A stretch of DNA of 35,477 nt. It comes from Acidimicrobiales bacterium. Lineage in GTDB: Bacteria > Actinomycetota > Acidimicrobiia > Acidimicrobiales > SZUA-35. Where the stretch lies: positions 1-35,477 of the forward strand of contig JAHEJM010000037.1 in the NCBI GenBank assembly GCA_024638815.1, read 5' to 3'. The notes below the pieces were generated by a model. It made no database searches, was not told where the DNA came from, and saw nothing but the letters and a program-made list of their open reading frames with translations. This document shows, piece by piece, positions 6,432 to 14,720 of the stretch. The translations under genes and the position numbers were made by a program. Within the stretch, counting starts at the first letter, position 1. Each line of letters opens with the position of its first letter.

Positions 6432-8795
6432 TTAGAAGCCGCCGCTGCTGCGGCCGCCACCAAAACTATGGCCGCCACCGCTGAACCCACCGCCGCCGAA
6501 ACTATGGCCGCCACCGCTGAACCCGCCGCCGCCGATACTGCGACCGCCGCCGCCGAAGCCCCCGGTGGTGGTATGGCCGAATCCGCCCCCGCCGACGACC
6601 ACCCAGGTGCCACCCCGGCGCCGGCGGGCGATGATGCGTTCCTGGATGGCCAATGCCTCATCGGCGATGTCGGCCGCGGCGTCGGCCCGCTCCCCCGGAT
6701 GCTCGGGCAGCCGTTGCAGCTGCTCCTCCAACCGTTCGAGGGCGTCACCCATGCCTGACTGAAATAGTTCCCATCCCAGGGCCTTCCGAGCTCTGGCTAC
6801 CGCTCGCTGAGCCCTGGACACCTCGCGCTGGGCCTCGCGCCGCAGGGCCTGCATCATTGCCTTCTCGTCCTCGGCCTTGGTCATGACCTCATCCATCTGC
6901 CGATTGAGAGCGTTGCCGGTGTCGGCCACCCGCAGGTAGTTGGGCTTCACCTGGCGCAGCTCCATCTCCAGCCCGTCCAGAGCTCCGGCGAACTCGGCCG
7001 GCTCACGGTTGAAACTGTCGTCCAGATCCTCGTCGTTGGCGGCGATGAAGGTGGCCAGCTCGCTCAGAATCTCGCGACCCTGGGCCATGATGCCGGGCGC
7101 CTCCTCCCGAGCATGTTCCAGGTCCACCATGAGGTCTTCCATCTGGTCCAGGTAGTGGTCGGCGGTGATGATATGCAGACCGGCTTGTTCCAGCTCCCGA
7201 CCGGCGTCGTCGAACCGCTGCCGGCTGAGGGTCTCGGTCATGGTCACAGCCCTGATCTTCCGGGCCTGTTCGATCTCGTCGACCGCCTGCTCGGCGAAGT
7301 CGGCGGCCCACCGCCAGGAATCGGCGGCGTGGAGCGACGCCAGCGACGTGAAGCGACGGCGTACATCCTCGGACCGGGCCAGCTCCAGCTCGGCTGCCGA
7401 CTCCAGTTCCTGATTCCATTTCTTCAACGACTCCACTCGCGACGGCAGGGCCTGGAGGTAGTGGCTGGTCGCAAACAGCTTGGCTTCGTTGCCCTCGACG
7501 TTGTCGCTGTGAGCCAGCCAGTCCTGTTCCAGTGATGCGAACTCGAGTGCCGACAGCTCGGTCTGCATCTTCTCCAGTTCGTTGACCTGACCGGCCACGG
7601 CCCAACCCTGGGACGCCCGCTGACCGGCCAGCGACTTGGCCCCCTCGATTTCCTCCAGCAACAGCTCACGCTTGCCCGGCACCGCCACCCGGAGATGATC
7701 CAAATGAGCCCCGAATGCGACAAGCCGATCGAGGGCCTCGTCGTTGAGGTCGAGCGCTCGGGACAGCTCGACCACACGCTGGCGGGCGGCCTCCAGGGCG
7801 GTTCGGTCGGCGCTTCCGACACCGCCGGGCAGCGACTGGTTGAGCAGCGCAGCCGCTCGTTCGGTCTCGGTGCGGGCCGAGGCGGTCTGACGGAGAAGAT
7901 CCGACAGCGACTCGCTGGTTCGGCCGGACGTGAGCTTCTCCCAGACATCGGCCTGGGCCGACACCCGGTCGTCCCGCTCCCGAAGTACACCGACCCGGAT
8001 CTGCGGCCCGGCCATGGAGCTCTGCAGGCGTTGGCGGGCCTCGGTGAGTTTGCGCCGGCGGTTGACGGCCACGAACACCCCGGCTCCCGCCCCCAGCACA
8101 CTCAACCCACCGACCACGGGAAGTAGTGAAATGCCGTCACCGTCGGGCTCAGGGGCAACCTGGCCGTCATCGACCGCCCCTTCGCCCTCGGTTCCGGAAA
8201 CGAGTTCTCCGTCTTCGGCGCCCGAACCCGTGGCGGCGTCGATGCGGGAGGAGATCTCCACGATGGCGTCGGTCATGGCCTCCGTGTACTCACCGTCACG
8301 AGCCCGGTCGCCGATGGTGTTCTCCCGGATGGCATCGGCGTCGCCCACATCGGCCAACCAGCGATCACCGATCCACAGGTCGGACTGCCGATCCTCGATG
8401 GAGAGGCTGATCATGACGGTCGAGTCGTCCAATCCTTCCCCACCGTCGCTGAAACACTGGGCCACGATCTCATTCACGGCATCGACCAGATCACCGCCGG
8501 GGGCACGGTCGAAGCCCCGAATGACGAAGCGGACGTCGGGAGGAGCCGAGTTCAGTATCGACTCGTTGATGGTGTCGACGTTCAACTCCCCGCTGGTGTC
8601 GACGACCGCCTGGTCGCAGTCGAACGGATCCTGGGCCAGGGCCGGAGCGGCCGACACCATGGTGAGGGTGAGGGTCAGAACAGCCATCGCCGTCAGGGCC
8701 GCCGCGGTCGACGAGAAGACCCGATGTCCGACCGATCCGGCGATCGACGACCGGACTACACGGAGGAAGGTCGCGCTGGTGTTCCCATCAGTCAT
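6432..8795 (-). CDS. TPM-domain membrane protein with coiled coils and a Gly-rich tail
   Basis: The 787-residue protein has an N-terminal signal/anchor helix at about 25-53 ending ALAQDPF. A TPM (TLP18.3/Psb32/MOLO-1) domain of about 150 residues follows, with LSIEDRQSDLWIGDRW and IGDRARDGEYTEAMTDAI. A second membrane helix lies near 230-255 (LLPVVGGLSVLGAGAGVFVAV), and roughly 450 residues of charged helical coiled coil come next. The last 55 residues are almost only Gly, Ser, His and Phe, including a near-identical 12-residue repeat (GGGGFSGGGHSF). Bacterial TPM proteins are membrane-associated and poorly understood; some relate to membrane-protein or photosystem repair. I chose ATG 8795, so the gene overlaps the end of tetR by 8 nt. 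Translational coupling is likely. Confidence 0.85.
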   Translation of the reverse strand: MTDGNTSATFLRVVRSSIAGSVGHRVFSSTAAALTAMAVLTLTLTMVSAAPALAQDPFDCDQAVVDTSGELNVDTINESILNSAPPDVRFVIRGFDRAPGGDLVDAVNEIVAQCFSDGGEGLDDSTVMISLSIEDRQSDLWIGDRWLADVGDADAIRENTIGDRARDGEYTEAMTDAIVEISSRIDAATGSGAEDGELVSGTEGEGAVDDGQVAPEPDGDGISLLPVVGGLSVLGAGAGVFVAVNRRRKLTEARQRLQSSMAGPQIRVGVLRERDDRVSAQADVWEKLTSGRTSESLSDLLRQTASARTETERAAALLNQSLPGGVGSADRTALEAARQRVVELSRALDLNDEALDRLVAFGAHLDHLRVAVPGKRELLLEEIEGAKSLAGQRASQGWAVAGQVNELEKMQTELSALEFASLEQDWLAHSDNVEGNEAKLFATSHYLQALPSRVESLKKWNQELESAAELELARSEDVRRRFTSLASLHAADSWRWAADFAEQAVDEIEQARKIRAVTMTETLSRQRFDDAGRELEQAGLHIITADHYLDQMEDLMVDLEHAREEAPGIMAQGREILSELATFIAANDEDLDDSFNREPAEFAGALDGLEMELRQVKPNYLRVADTGNALNRQMDEVMTKAEDEKAMMQALRREAQREVSRAQRAVARARKALGWELFQSGMGDALERLEEQLQRLPEHPGERADAAADIADEALAIQERIIARRRRGGTWVVVGGGGFGHTTTGGFGGGGRSIGGGGFSGGGHSFGGGGFSGGGHSFGGGRSSGGF
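6463..6534 (-). repeat. 36-bp tandem repeat encoding a Gly/Ser/His/Phe tail
   Basis: Two nearly identical 36-bp units, in frame, encode GGGGFSGGGHSF twice at the C-terminus of the TPM protein. The first copy of the shared AAACTATGG block begins at 6463 and the second at 6499. Diverged Gly-rich units continue to about 6600. Confidence 0.75.
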
Positions 8796-9426
8796 GGTGT
8801 CTCGCTTGCCGCTCGGGGTGGTACGTGGCTGGGGGCCCCGGTGTCCCCGGTACCAACACAGCTTCCAAAAACGATAACAAAGTGCGACGCAACCCGGCTG
8901 CCACCCGGACATCGAGCGTCAGGCCCATGATTCGCAAAACCTCGGGTTCGGTGACCACCCCGGACACCACGGCGTAGGCCGAAGCCAGCAGCAGCCGGGG
9001 GTCGTGGGGACCGAACGCACCGGTTCGCATTCCCCGGCGGAGTCCGTTTTCGGCCTCGGCAACGATGGGTTCCAACCGATCGACTGCGGCTCGGGACCAC
9101 GGCGGGCCCAGGCGGCTGGTCTCCCGAAGCACACCGACCAGCTCGGGGCGGCGCAAGGCCAGCGCGAAACTGGCCCGCACCGCAGCCTCGACCGAGGCCC
9201 ACCCCGGCTCGGAATCGGCCGTGGCAGCCCGCAATTCGGTCACCAGATCATCGGCGGCCCGACTCAGCACGGCCTCGATCAGCCCGTTCTTCGAACCGAA
9301 GTGGTACAGAATCGTCTGCTTGGTGACCCCGAGTTGACCGGCCAGGGCATCGAGAGAAGTGCCGGCCACGCCCTGTTCGGCGAAGGCGACGGTTGCCACG
9401 TCCAGTACCCTATGCTTGGTAGTCAC
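8788..9426 (-). CDS. TetR-family transcriptional regulator
   Basis: The 212-residue protein has the TetR N-terminal DNA-binding domain. Helix-turn-helix residues AGTSLDALAGQLGVTKQTILYHFGSK lie near residues 20-45, and the motif YHFGSKNGLIEAVL is very typical. The C-terminal two thirds are a helical ligand-binding and dimerisation region that does not reveal the ligand. The start is a GTG at 9426 with no ribosome site. TACCAT lies 7 nt upstream, so the gene is probably leaderless. The start codon itself lies inside an inverted repeat, which points to autoregulation. The gene is divergent from the FAR-HAD/LarA-like/PlsC operon, so that operon is the likely target; TPM, overlapping downstream, may be co-regulated. 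Confidence 0.88.
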   Translation of the reverse strand: MTTKHRVLDVATVAFAEQGVAGTSLDALAGQLGVTKQTILYHFGSKNGLIEAVLSRAADDLVTELRAATADSEPGWASVEAAVRASFALALRRPELVGVLRETSRLGPPWSRAAVDRLEPIVAEAENGLRRGMRTGAFGPHDPRLLLASAYAVVSGVVTEPEVLRIMGLTLDVRVAAGLRRTLLSFLEAVLVPGTPGPPATYHPERQARHHD

Positions 9427-9439
9427 TTACCAAATGGTA
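9416..9439. promoter_or_regulatory. candidate TetR operator and leaderless tetR promoter
   Basis: TTGGTA (9416-9421) and TACCAA (9428-9433) form perfect 6-bp arms around 6 nt. TACCA (9428-9432) and TGGTA (9435-9439) form a second overlapping palindrome. On the minus strand the second element contains TACCAT, 7 nt before the tetR GTG. Regulator binding here would cover the tetR transcription and translation start and lie about 80 bp upstream of the operon start at 9518. The operator function is inferred. Confidence 0.6.
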
Positions 9440-9517
9440 GACGAACCGTCGGCATCGAGGACAGGGGTTCGTCGCCGGCAGTATCACCCGGCACTTGCGC
9501 AGAGACAAAATGAAGCG

Positions 9518-12010
9518 ATGATTGCAGACCAACTGGCAGGAAAACGTATCGCCGTGACCGGGGCGACCGGCTTCCTCGGGACCGCCCTGGTGGAACGCCT
9601 GCTGAGGGGGGTGCCCGAGTGTCGGGTCGTACTGCTGATCCGTGCCGGGCGACGATCGTCGCCGAAGCAACGGGCTCGCCGGGAGATCTTCCGCAATGAC
9701 GCCTTCCGTGGCATGCTCCAGGATCGGGGCAAGGACGCCTTCTGGGACGAAATCGACCGCCGGGTCGACGTCATCGAAGGAGATGTCAGCCTCGACGGCC
9801 TGGCTTTGACGGCCGACGGTCGGCGGATCCTGGCCGATTGTGACGTCGTCATCCATTCTGCGGCCACGGTCAGCTTTGACGCCCCACTGGATGGCGCCGT
9901 CGAGGTCAACCTACTGGGCCCGACCCGAATCGTGGAGACCCTGCACGACATGGGCGTCGCACCCCACTTCGTCGCCGTGTCCACCTGCTACGTCGCCGGC
10001 AACCGTCGGGGCCATGCCCCGGAGCAGCTGCTCAGTGACAGCCCCTTCCACATCGACGTGGACTGGCGGAAGGAGGTCACCGCCGCCCGCCGAACCAGAG
10101 CCGACTTCGACGCCCAATCCCGGGCGGCCGAACACCTGGAGGAATTCCGCAAGCAGGCCCGCCACGAGCTGGGCGCAGCCGGCACTCCCCTGCTGGCGGC
10201 CAAGACCGAGCAGCTTCGCCAGCGTTGGGTCAACGACCAGCTGGTGGAGGCCGGGCGGGCCCGGGCCGCCTCACTGGGTTGGCCCGATGCCTACGCCTAC
10301 ACAAAGGCCCTGGGTGAACGGGCCCTGGACGAGACCAGGGGCGATGTGCCGGTGTCCATCGTTCGCCCATCGATCATCGAGTCGGCGTGGGCCGAACCCC
10401 ATGCCGGCTGGATCAAGGGCTTCCGGATGGCCGAGCCCATCATCATCAGTTACGCCCGGGGTCTGCTCAAGGAGTTCCCCGGGGTTCCCGAGGGTGTCAT
10501 CGACGTGATCCCCGTCGACCTGGTGGTCCACGCCATCATCGCCGTCGCCGCCAGAGGTCCCGGCTACCGGAACGTTTCCGAGGGAACCGACGAAACCCGA
10601 GTTGAAGACGACAAGCCAAACGACCGCGATGTTTCGGCGCCAAGCGCCGAAACTAGAGTTGAAGACGGGAAGCAGAAGGACCGCGATGTTTCGGCGCGTA
10701 GCGCCGAAACTCGACCAATCGCCCGACGGGCGATTGACATCACCCAGGTCGCCTCCGGCACCCGCAACCCGCTGCACTACCGACGTCTGGTCGACCTGGT
10801 GAGCGGCTGGTTCACCGAGAACCCGCTCTATGACCGCAAGGGTCAGCCCATCTCGGTGCCCGAGTGGTCGTTCCCGGGGCGGGGGGCGGTGGAACGGCAG
10901 CTCAACCGAGTCCACCGGAACCTGGAGTGGGCCGACCGCACGTTGAAGTTGCTGCCGCTTCGAGGGCGACAGGCCCTTCTCAACGCCGAGCTCGAGGGGC
11001 GCCGGGACGAGGTGTCCCGGGCCGTCGGTTATGTCAAGATCTACGGCGCCTACGCCGAATGTGAGGCCCTGTACGGGGTGGAGAACCTCCTGGCGCTCCA
11101 CGACTCACTTGATCCCGCCGATCAGGAGACCTTCGGTTGCGATCCGGCCGTCATCGACTGGGATGTCTATGTCCAGCAGGTCCATCTGCCGTCGGTGGTG
11201 GAGCACGCCAGGGTCAAGACCACGGGTGAACGTTCGGATCCCGACGCCCGAACCGCCCGGCTCCGGAAACGGGTGCTCTCCCCGGATCGCCATCTGGCCG
11301 CCTTCGATCTGGAGAACACCATCATCGCCTCCAACGTCGTCTTCAGCTATGCCTGGCTGGCCACCCGGAACCTGGGGGCCGGTGACCGCATGCGCTTCAG
11401 CTTGAAGACCTTGAGCGAAGCCCCCGGTTTGCTGGCCCTGGACCGAAGGGACCGAACCGACTTCCTGCGCCATTTCTATCGCCGCTATGAGGGCGCCTCA
11501 GTAGCCGAGTTGGACGAGCTTGGCTCCGAGTTGCTGGCCGATCACATCCTGACCAAGGCCTTCCCCGCCGCCCTGCGCCGGGTGCGGGAACACCGCCGCC
11601 TCGGTCACCGTACGGTGCTGATCACCGGAGCGCTGAACGTTGTGGTCAACCCGCTCCGACCACTGTTCGACGACGTGATCTGCGCCGAGATGACCCAGCG
11701 CGGCGGCCGCTACACCGGCGAGCTGATCACCGTGCCTCCCACCGGTGAGGTCCGAGCTCAAGCCCTTCGGGACTATGCCGACCTCCATAACGTCGATCTG
11801 GCCGAATCGGTGGCCTACGCTGATTCCTCCTCCGACCTTCCCCTGCTGGACGCCGTCGGCTTTCCGGTTGCAGTGAACCCCGAAACCCGGCTGGCGTCCA
11901 TGGCGAGCAAACGGGGGTGGTTGATCGAGTACTGGTCCAAGGCCGACGGCGGCACCGACAGGCTGCTGCCTCTGGGACCGCTGCCCACCATGCGACGGAG
12001 CCGCAAGTGA
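9518..12010 (+). CDS. fatty acyl-CoA reductase-like / HAD-IB fusion protein
   Basis: This 830-residue protein joins two enzymes. Residues 1-380 are an extended SDR of the NAD-binding-4 type: nucleotide motif GATGFLG (15-21), VSTCYVAG and the catalytic Y259xxxK263 pair. A charged linker of about 50 residues contains a 19-residue tandem repeat. Residues 440-575 resemble the FAR C-terminal domain (VIDWDVYVQQVHLPSVVEHA). Residues 590-815 are a HAD-IB phosphatase-like domain. Its motif I reads D597-L-E599-N-T instead of DxDxT, the usual motif III Lys is R746 (GEVRAQAL), and motif IV is D769SSSD. Acyl-CoA or acyl-thioester reduction is likely; phosphatase activity is doubtful. I start at ATG 9518; the frame upstream to 9359 is tetR shadow. 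It heads the operon. Confidence 0.85.
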   Translation: MIADQLAGKRIAVTGATGFLGTALVERLLRGVPECRVVLLIRAGRRSSPKQRARREIFRNDAFRGMLQDRGKDAFWDEIDRRVDVIEGDVSLDGLALTADGRRILADCDVVIHSAATVSFDAPLDGAVEVNLLGPTRIVETLHDMGVAPHFVAVSTCYVAGNRRGHAPEQLLSDSPFHIDVDWRKEVTAARRTRADFDAQSRAAEHLEEFRKQARHELGAAGTPLLAAKTEQLRQRWVNDQLVEAGRARAASLGWPDAYAYTKALGERALDETRGDVPVSIVRPSIIESAWAEPHAGWIKGFRMAEPIIISYARGLLKEFPGVPEGVIDVIPVDLVVHAIIAVAARGPGYRNVSEGTDETRVEDDKPNDRDVSAPSAETRVEDGKQKDRDVSARSAETRPIARRAIDITQVASGTRNPLHYRRLVDLVSGWFTENPLYDRKGQPISVPEWSFPGRGAVERQLNRVHRNLEWADRTLKLLPLRGRQALLNAELEGRRDEVSRAVGYVKIYGAYAECEALYGVENLLALHDSLDPADQETFGCDPAVIDWDVYVQQVHLPSVVEHARVKTTGERSDPDARTARLRKRVLSPDRHLAAFDLENTIIASNVVFSYAWLATRNLGAGDRMRFSLKTLSEAPGLLALDRRDRTDFLRHFYRRYEGASVAELDELGSELLADHILTKAFPAALRRVREHRRLGHRTVLITGALNVVVNPLRPLFDDVICAEMTQRGGRYTGELITVPPTGEVRAQALRDYADLHNVDLAESVAYADSSSDLPLLDAVGFPVAVNPETRLASMASKRGWLIEYWSKADGGTDRLLPLGPLPTMRRSRK
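10592..10736 (+). repeat. in-frame 57-bp tandem repeat with perfect triloop palindromes
   Basis: Two 57-bp units begin at 10592 and 10649, with the start of a third at 10706; each encodes 19 residues beginning ETRVED. The palindromes have 10-bp arms GTTTCGGCGC and GCGCCGAAAC around a 3-nt loop (10631-10653 and 10688-10710). A further palindrome with arms CAATCGCCC/GGGCGATTG around GAC lies at 10716-10736. All are inside the reductase linker and keep the reading frame. Confidence 0.85.
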
Positions 12011-13692
12011 ACGCCAACAGTACGCAATCAACCAGCCAGGCAACCAGCCAGTCGACCAACCGATCGGGTCGGGGACGTCGTGGCGACAAGCCGATGGCGA
12101 ACCCCCGGGCCGGGTTCGTTCTCGAGGTCGACCGTGAAACCCCACCCATCCTGTTCCACCATGGTGAGGGATTCAGGTTGGAGAAGCTGCCGGTCGGGCG
12201 CAGCCGAGTGATCTATCCCGGTGAGCCGCTTCGGGGTTTGCACGACCCCGATGGCGCCATTCGCCATGCCCTGCTCAACCCGATTGACGACGATCCGCTG
12301 CCCTCCCTGCTCCGGCCGGGCATGAAGCTCACCATCGCCTTCGACGACATCTCCCTGCCCCTGCCTCCGATGCGCAAACCCGATGTGCGCCAGCGCATCA
12401 TCGAGGCCGTGCTCGACATGGCGGCCGAGGCCGGCGTGGACGACGTGCACCTGATTGCAGCCTTGTGCCTGCACCGGAGGATGACCGACGACGAGCTGCG
12501 TCACGCCGTCGGTGATCGGGTCTTCGAGGCCTTCGCCCCCCATGGTCTGCTGTACAACCATGATGCCGAGGACCCCGACGGCATGGTCATCCTCGGCCAC
12601 ACCGACAAGGACGAGACGGTGCAGATGAACCGCCGGGCGGCCGAATCCGACCTGGTCGTCTACGTCAACATCAACCTGGTGTCGATGGACGGGGGGTGGA
12701 AGTCCACGGCCACGGGTCTGGCCGGCTATGAGGGAGTCAGGCCCCACCACAACGTGCACACGCTTCGCCACTCCCGGTCGTTCATGGATCAGAACAGTTC
12801 CGAACTGCACCGCTCGAACTGGCGGCAGGGCGAGGTCATCAAGGCTTCCGGGCCCCGGATCTTCCAAATCGAATCGACGGTCAACACCAACACCTTCGGC
12901 CACGACGGGCCGATGTCGGTGCTGCAGAAGCGGGAGTGGGAGTGGACGATGCGGGACCGGGCCACCTTCGCCGCCATGCAGGCAGGTCTGGAACGACTGC
13001 CCATGTCGACTCGTCGGCGGATCTTCCACTCATGGCGTGCCCCCTACGACATGACCTCCATCCAGGCCGGTGAGGTGGAGGCCGTACACGAACGAACCAC
13101 CGAAATGGTCTACGCCCAACACCTGGTCCCGGTGTCGGGCCAGACGGACGTGCTGACCATGGGGCTGCCCTACCTCACCCCCTACAACGTCAACTCGATC
13201 ATGAACCCGATACTGGTCATGGTCCAGGGCCTGGGCTACTTCTTCAACCTGTACCGGGGCAGGCCGCTCGTTCGGGAGGGCGGCGTGCTGATCATGAGCC
13301 ACCCCACCACGTGGGAGTTCCACCCGGTCCATCACCCGAGCTACATCGACTTCTTCGAGCAGGTTCTGGCCGACACCACCGATCCGGTCGAGATCGAGAA
13401 GCGGTACGAGAGGCACTACGCCGAGGACGAGTGGTATCGCCACCTCTACCGCACCAGCTACGCCTACCACGGCGTGCACCCGTTCTACATGTGGTATTGG
13501 GGGTCACACGCCATGCAGTACCTGGGTCAGGTCATCGTGGTCGGTGGTGATTCCAAAGCGGTGCGCAGGCTGGGGTTCAAACCGGCCTCCACCCTCACCG
13601 ATGCCCTCGAGATGGCGGAGGACACCGTCGGGCCCCAACCCACGGTGACTCACTACCACAATCCGCCGCTCCTCATGGCTGACGTCAGCTAG
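12007..13692 (+). CDS. LarA-like (DUF2088) protein, possible nickel-pincer-dependent enzyme
   Basis: The 561-residue protein matches the lactate-racemase LarA family, which uses a nickel-pincer nucleotide cofactor. Recognisable segments are FDDISLPLPP (112-121), the catalytic-His helix ALCLHRRMTDDEL with H156, YNHDAEDPDGMVILGHT, NRRAAESDLVVYVN, the cofactor-tethering-type lysine K232 in GGWKS, and H247/H248. Compared with LarA as I remember it, the DxTRP Arg is replaced (S116-L117) and the EPHYFAGFSGG histidine is absent (VSMDGG). It is also about 100 residues longer than LarA. The start GTG 12007 overlaps the upstream stop by 4 nt (GTGA), indicating coupling; ATG 12094 would drop a low-complexity Ser/Thr/Gln tail. 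The reaction is unknown. Confidence 0.75.
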   Translation: MNANSTQSTSQATSQSTNRSGRGRRGDKPMANPRAGFVLEVDRETPPILFHHGEGFRLEKLPVGRSRVIYPGEPLRGLHDPDGAIRHALLNPIDDDPLPSLLRPGMKLTIAFDDISLPLPPMRKPDVRQRIIEAVLDMAAEAGVDDVHLIAALCLHRRMTDDELRHAVGDRVFEAFAPHGLLYNHDAEDPDGMVILGHTDKDETVQMNRRAAESDLVVYVNINLVSMDGGWKSTATGLAGYEGVRPHHNVHTLRHSRSFMDQNSSELHRSNWRQGEVIKASGPRIFQIESTVNTNTFGHDGPMSVLQKREWEWTMRDRATFAAMQAGLERLPMSTRRRIFHSWRAPYDMTSIQAGEVEAVHERTTEMVYAQHLVPVSGQTDVLTMGLPYLTPYNVNSIMNPILVMVQGLGYFFNLYRGRPLVREGGVLIMSHPTTWEFHPVHHPSYIDFFEQVLADTTDPVEIEKRYERHYAEDEWYRHLYRTSYAYHGVHPFYMWYWGSHAMQYLGQVIVVGGDSKAVRRLGFKPASTLTDALEMAEDTVGPQPTVTHYHNPPLLMADVS

Positions 13693-13742
13693 CGATGACC
13701 GGATAGAGCGACAGGTTGCGAGGAACAGGGTACGAACGACAA

Positions 13743-14636
13743 ATGGGCTGGTTGCGATTCATCACCCAACCTCCTCCCACCCCCCGCGGGGTGGAGAGGC
13801 CGGAAACCGAACCGAAGACCGGGGTTCACTACGACACCGGATGGGCGCATCGACCGGTGGCCAAGTGGGTTCGCAAGGCCGGAGTCTGGGGGTTCTTCAA
13901 ACCGGCCATCGCCATCTATTCCAGTCCCCGGGTCATCGGCCTCGACCGGCTCGACAAGGTGGCAACGCCCGTCATCTTCGCCGCCAATCATCACAGTCAT
14001 GCCGACACCAGCCTGCTGCTGGCCACGCTGCCGAGCCGGCTGCGGGACGATCTGGCCATCGCCGCCGGTGCCGACTACTTCTTTCCCAACCGGGTGGCCG
14101 GCGCCATCTCGGCCTTGTTCATCGGGGCCATCCCGATCGAGCGTCAGAAGTTGTCGAAGCTCTCCATCCGCAACAGCCTCGGCGCCCTCGAGCGGGGCCA
14201 GAACCTGCTGATCTTTCCCGAAGGCGGACGGAGTCCCGACGGCTGGAGCCAGGAGCACCGACCCGGCGCAGCCTACCTGGCCAAGAGGAGCCAGGCCCCG
14301 GTGATCCCCGTCTACCTCGACGGCACGGCCAACGTGCTGCCAAAGGGCAGGAGCTGGCCGTCACGAGGGCGCTGCGCCGTGGTGTTCGGTGATCCCATGC
14401 AGATCGAGGCCGATGAGAATCCCCGGGTCTTCGCCAAGCGAGTGGAGCAGCGGGTGAACGAACTGGCCGACGAGTTCGCCTCAGGCTGGTGGGAAGCCCG
14501 CAAGAAGGCCTACCGCGACGCCACTCCCGGCACCACGGGCCCCGAGGCAGGGGCCTGGCGGCGCCGGTGGGCTCTGGGCCCCAAGCCGGGACAACACCGT
14601 TCGAAGCCGGGCCCTCGCCGCTGGCCCGAGCTTTGA
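13743..14636 (+). CDS. PlsC-type 1-acyl-glycerol-3-phosphate-like acyltransferase
   Basis: The 297-residue protein has the acyltransferase motifs in order: HX4D in NHHSHADTSLL, then GAIPIERQKLSK, FPEGGRSPDG and VIPVYLDG. These enzymes transfer an acyl chain from acyl-CoA or acyl-ACP onto a glycerophosphate or similar acceptor at the membrane. It is the third gene of the operon, 50 nt after the LarA-like stop, so its substrate is probably tied to the same lipid pathway and need not be phosphatidic acid. The C-terminal 40 residues are basic and Pro/Gly-rich. I prefer ATG 13743 (MGWLRFITQ) over a TTG at 13716; neither has a strong ribosome site. Confidence 0.85.
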   Translation: MGWLRFITQPPPTPRGVERPETEPKTGVHYDTGWAHRPVAKWVRKAGVWGFFKPAIAIYSSPRVIGLDRLDKVATPVIFAANHHSHADTSLLLATLPSRLRDDLAIAAGADYFFPNRVAGAISALFIGAIPIERQKLSKLSIRNSLGALERGQNLLIFPEGGRSPDGWSQEHRPGAAYLAKRSQAPVIPVYLDGTANVLPKGRSWPSRGRCAVVFGDPMQIEADENPRVFAKRVEQRVNELADEFASGWWEARKKAYRDATPGTTGPEAGAWRRRWALGPKPGQHRSKPGPRRWPEL

Positions 14637-14720
14637 GCTCTCGGGCGATCCACGCCGGATTCCGAACCTGATCGACCGGGCTCGGCCCTGGTCCAAGGGT
14701 TGTCGACAGATCTAGTGTTC

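Noticed and set aside
6463-6600. Regular repeats suggestive of a CRISPR array
   Set aside because: Units are contiguous, in frame and have no spacers; no cas genes are nearby.
6264-6758. Plus-strand ORF with Ala/Thr/Glu repeats
   Set aside because: It is the antisense of the Gly-rich tail of the TPM gene; the repeats simply mirror that tail.
9440-9483. GACGAACC/GGTTCGTC inverted repeat with a 28-nt loop upstream of the FAR-HAD gene
   Set aside because: The arms are short and far apart; it could be regulatory, but I cannot separate it from chance.
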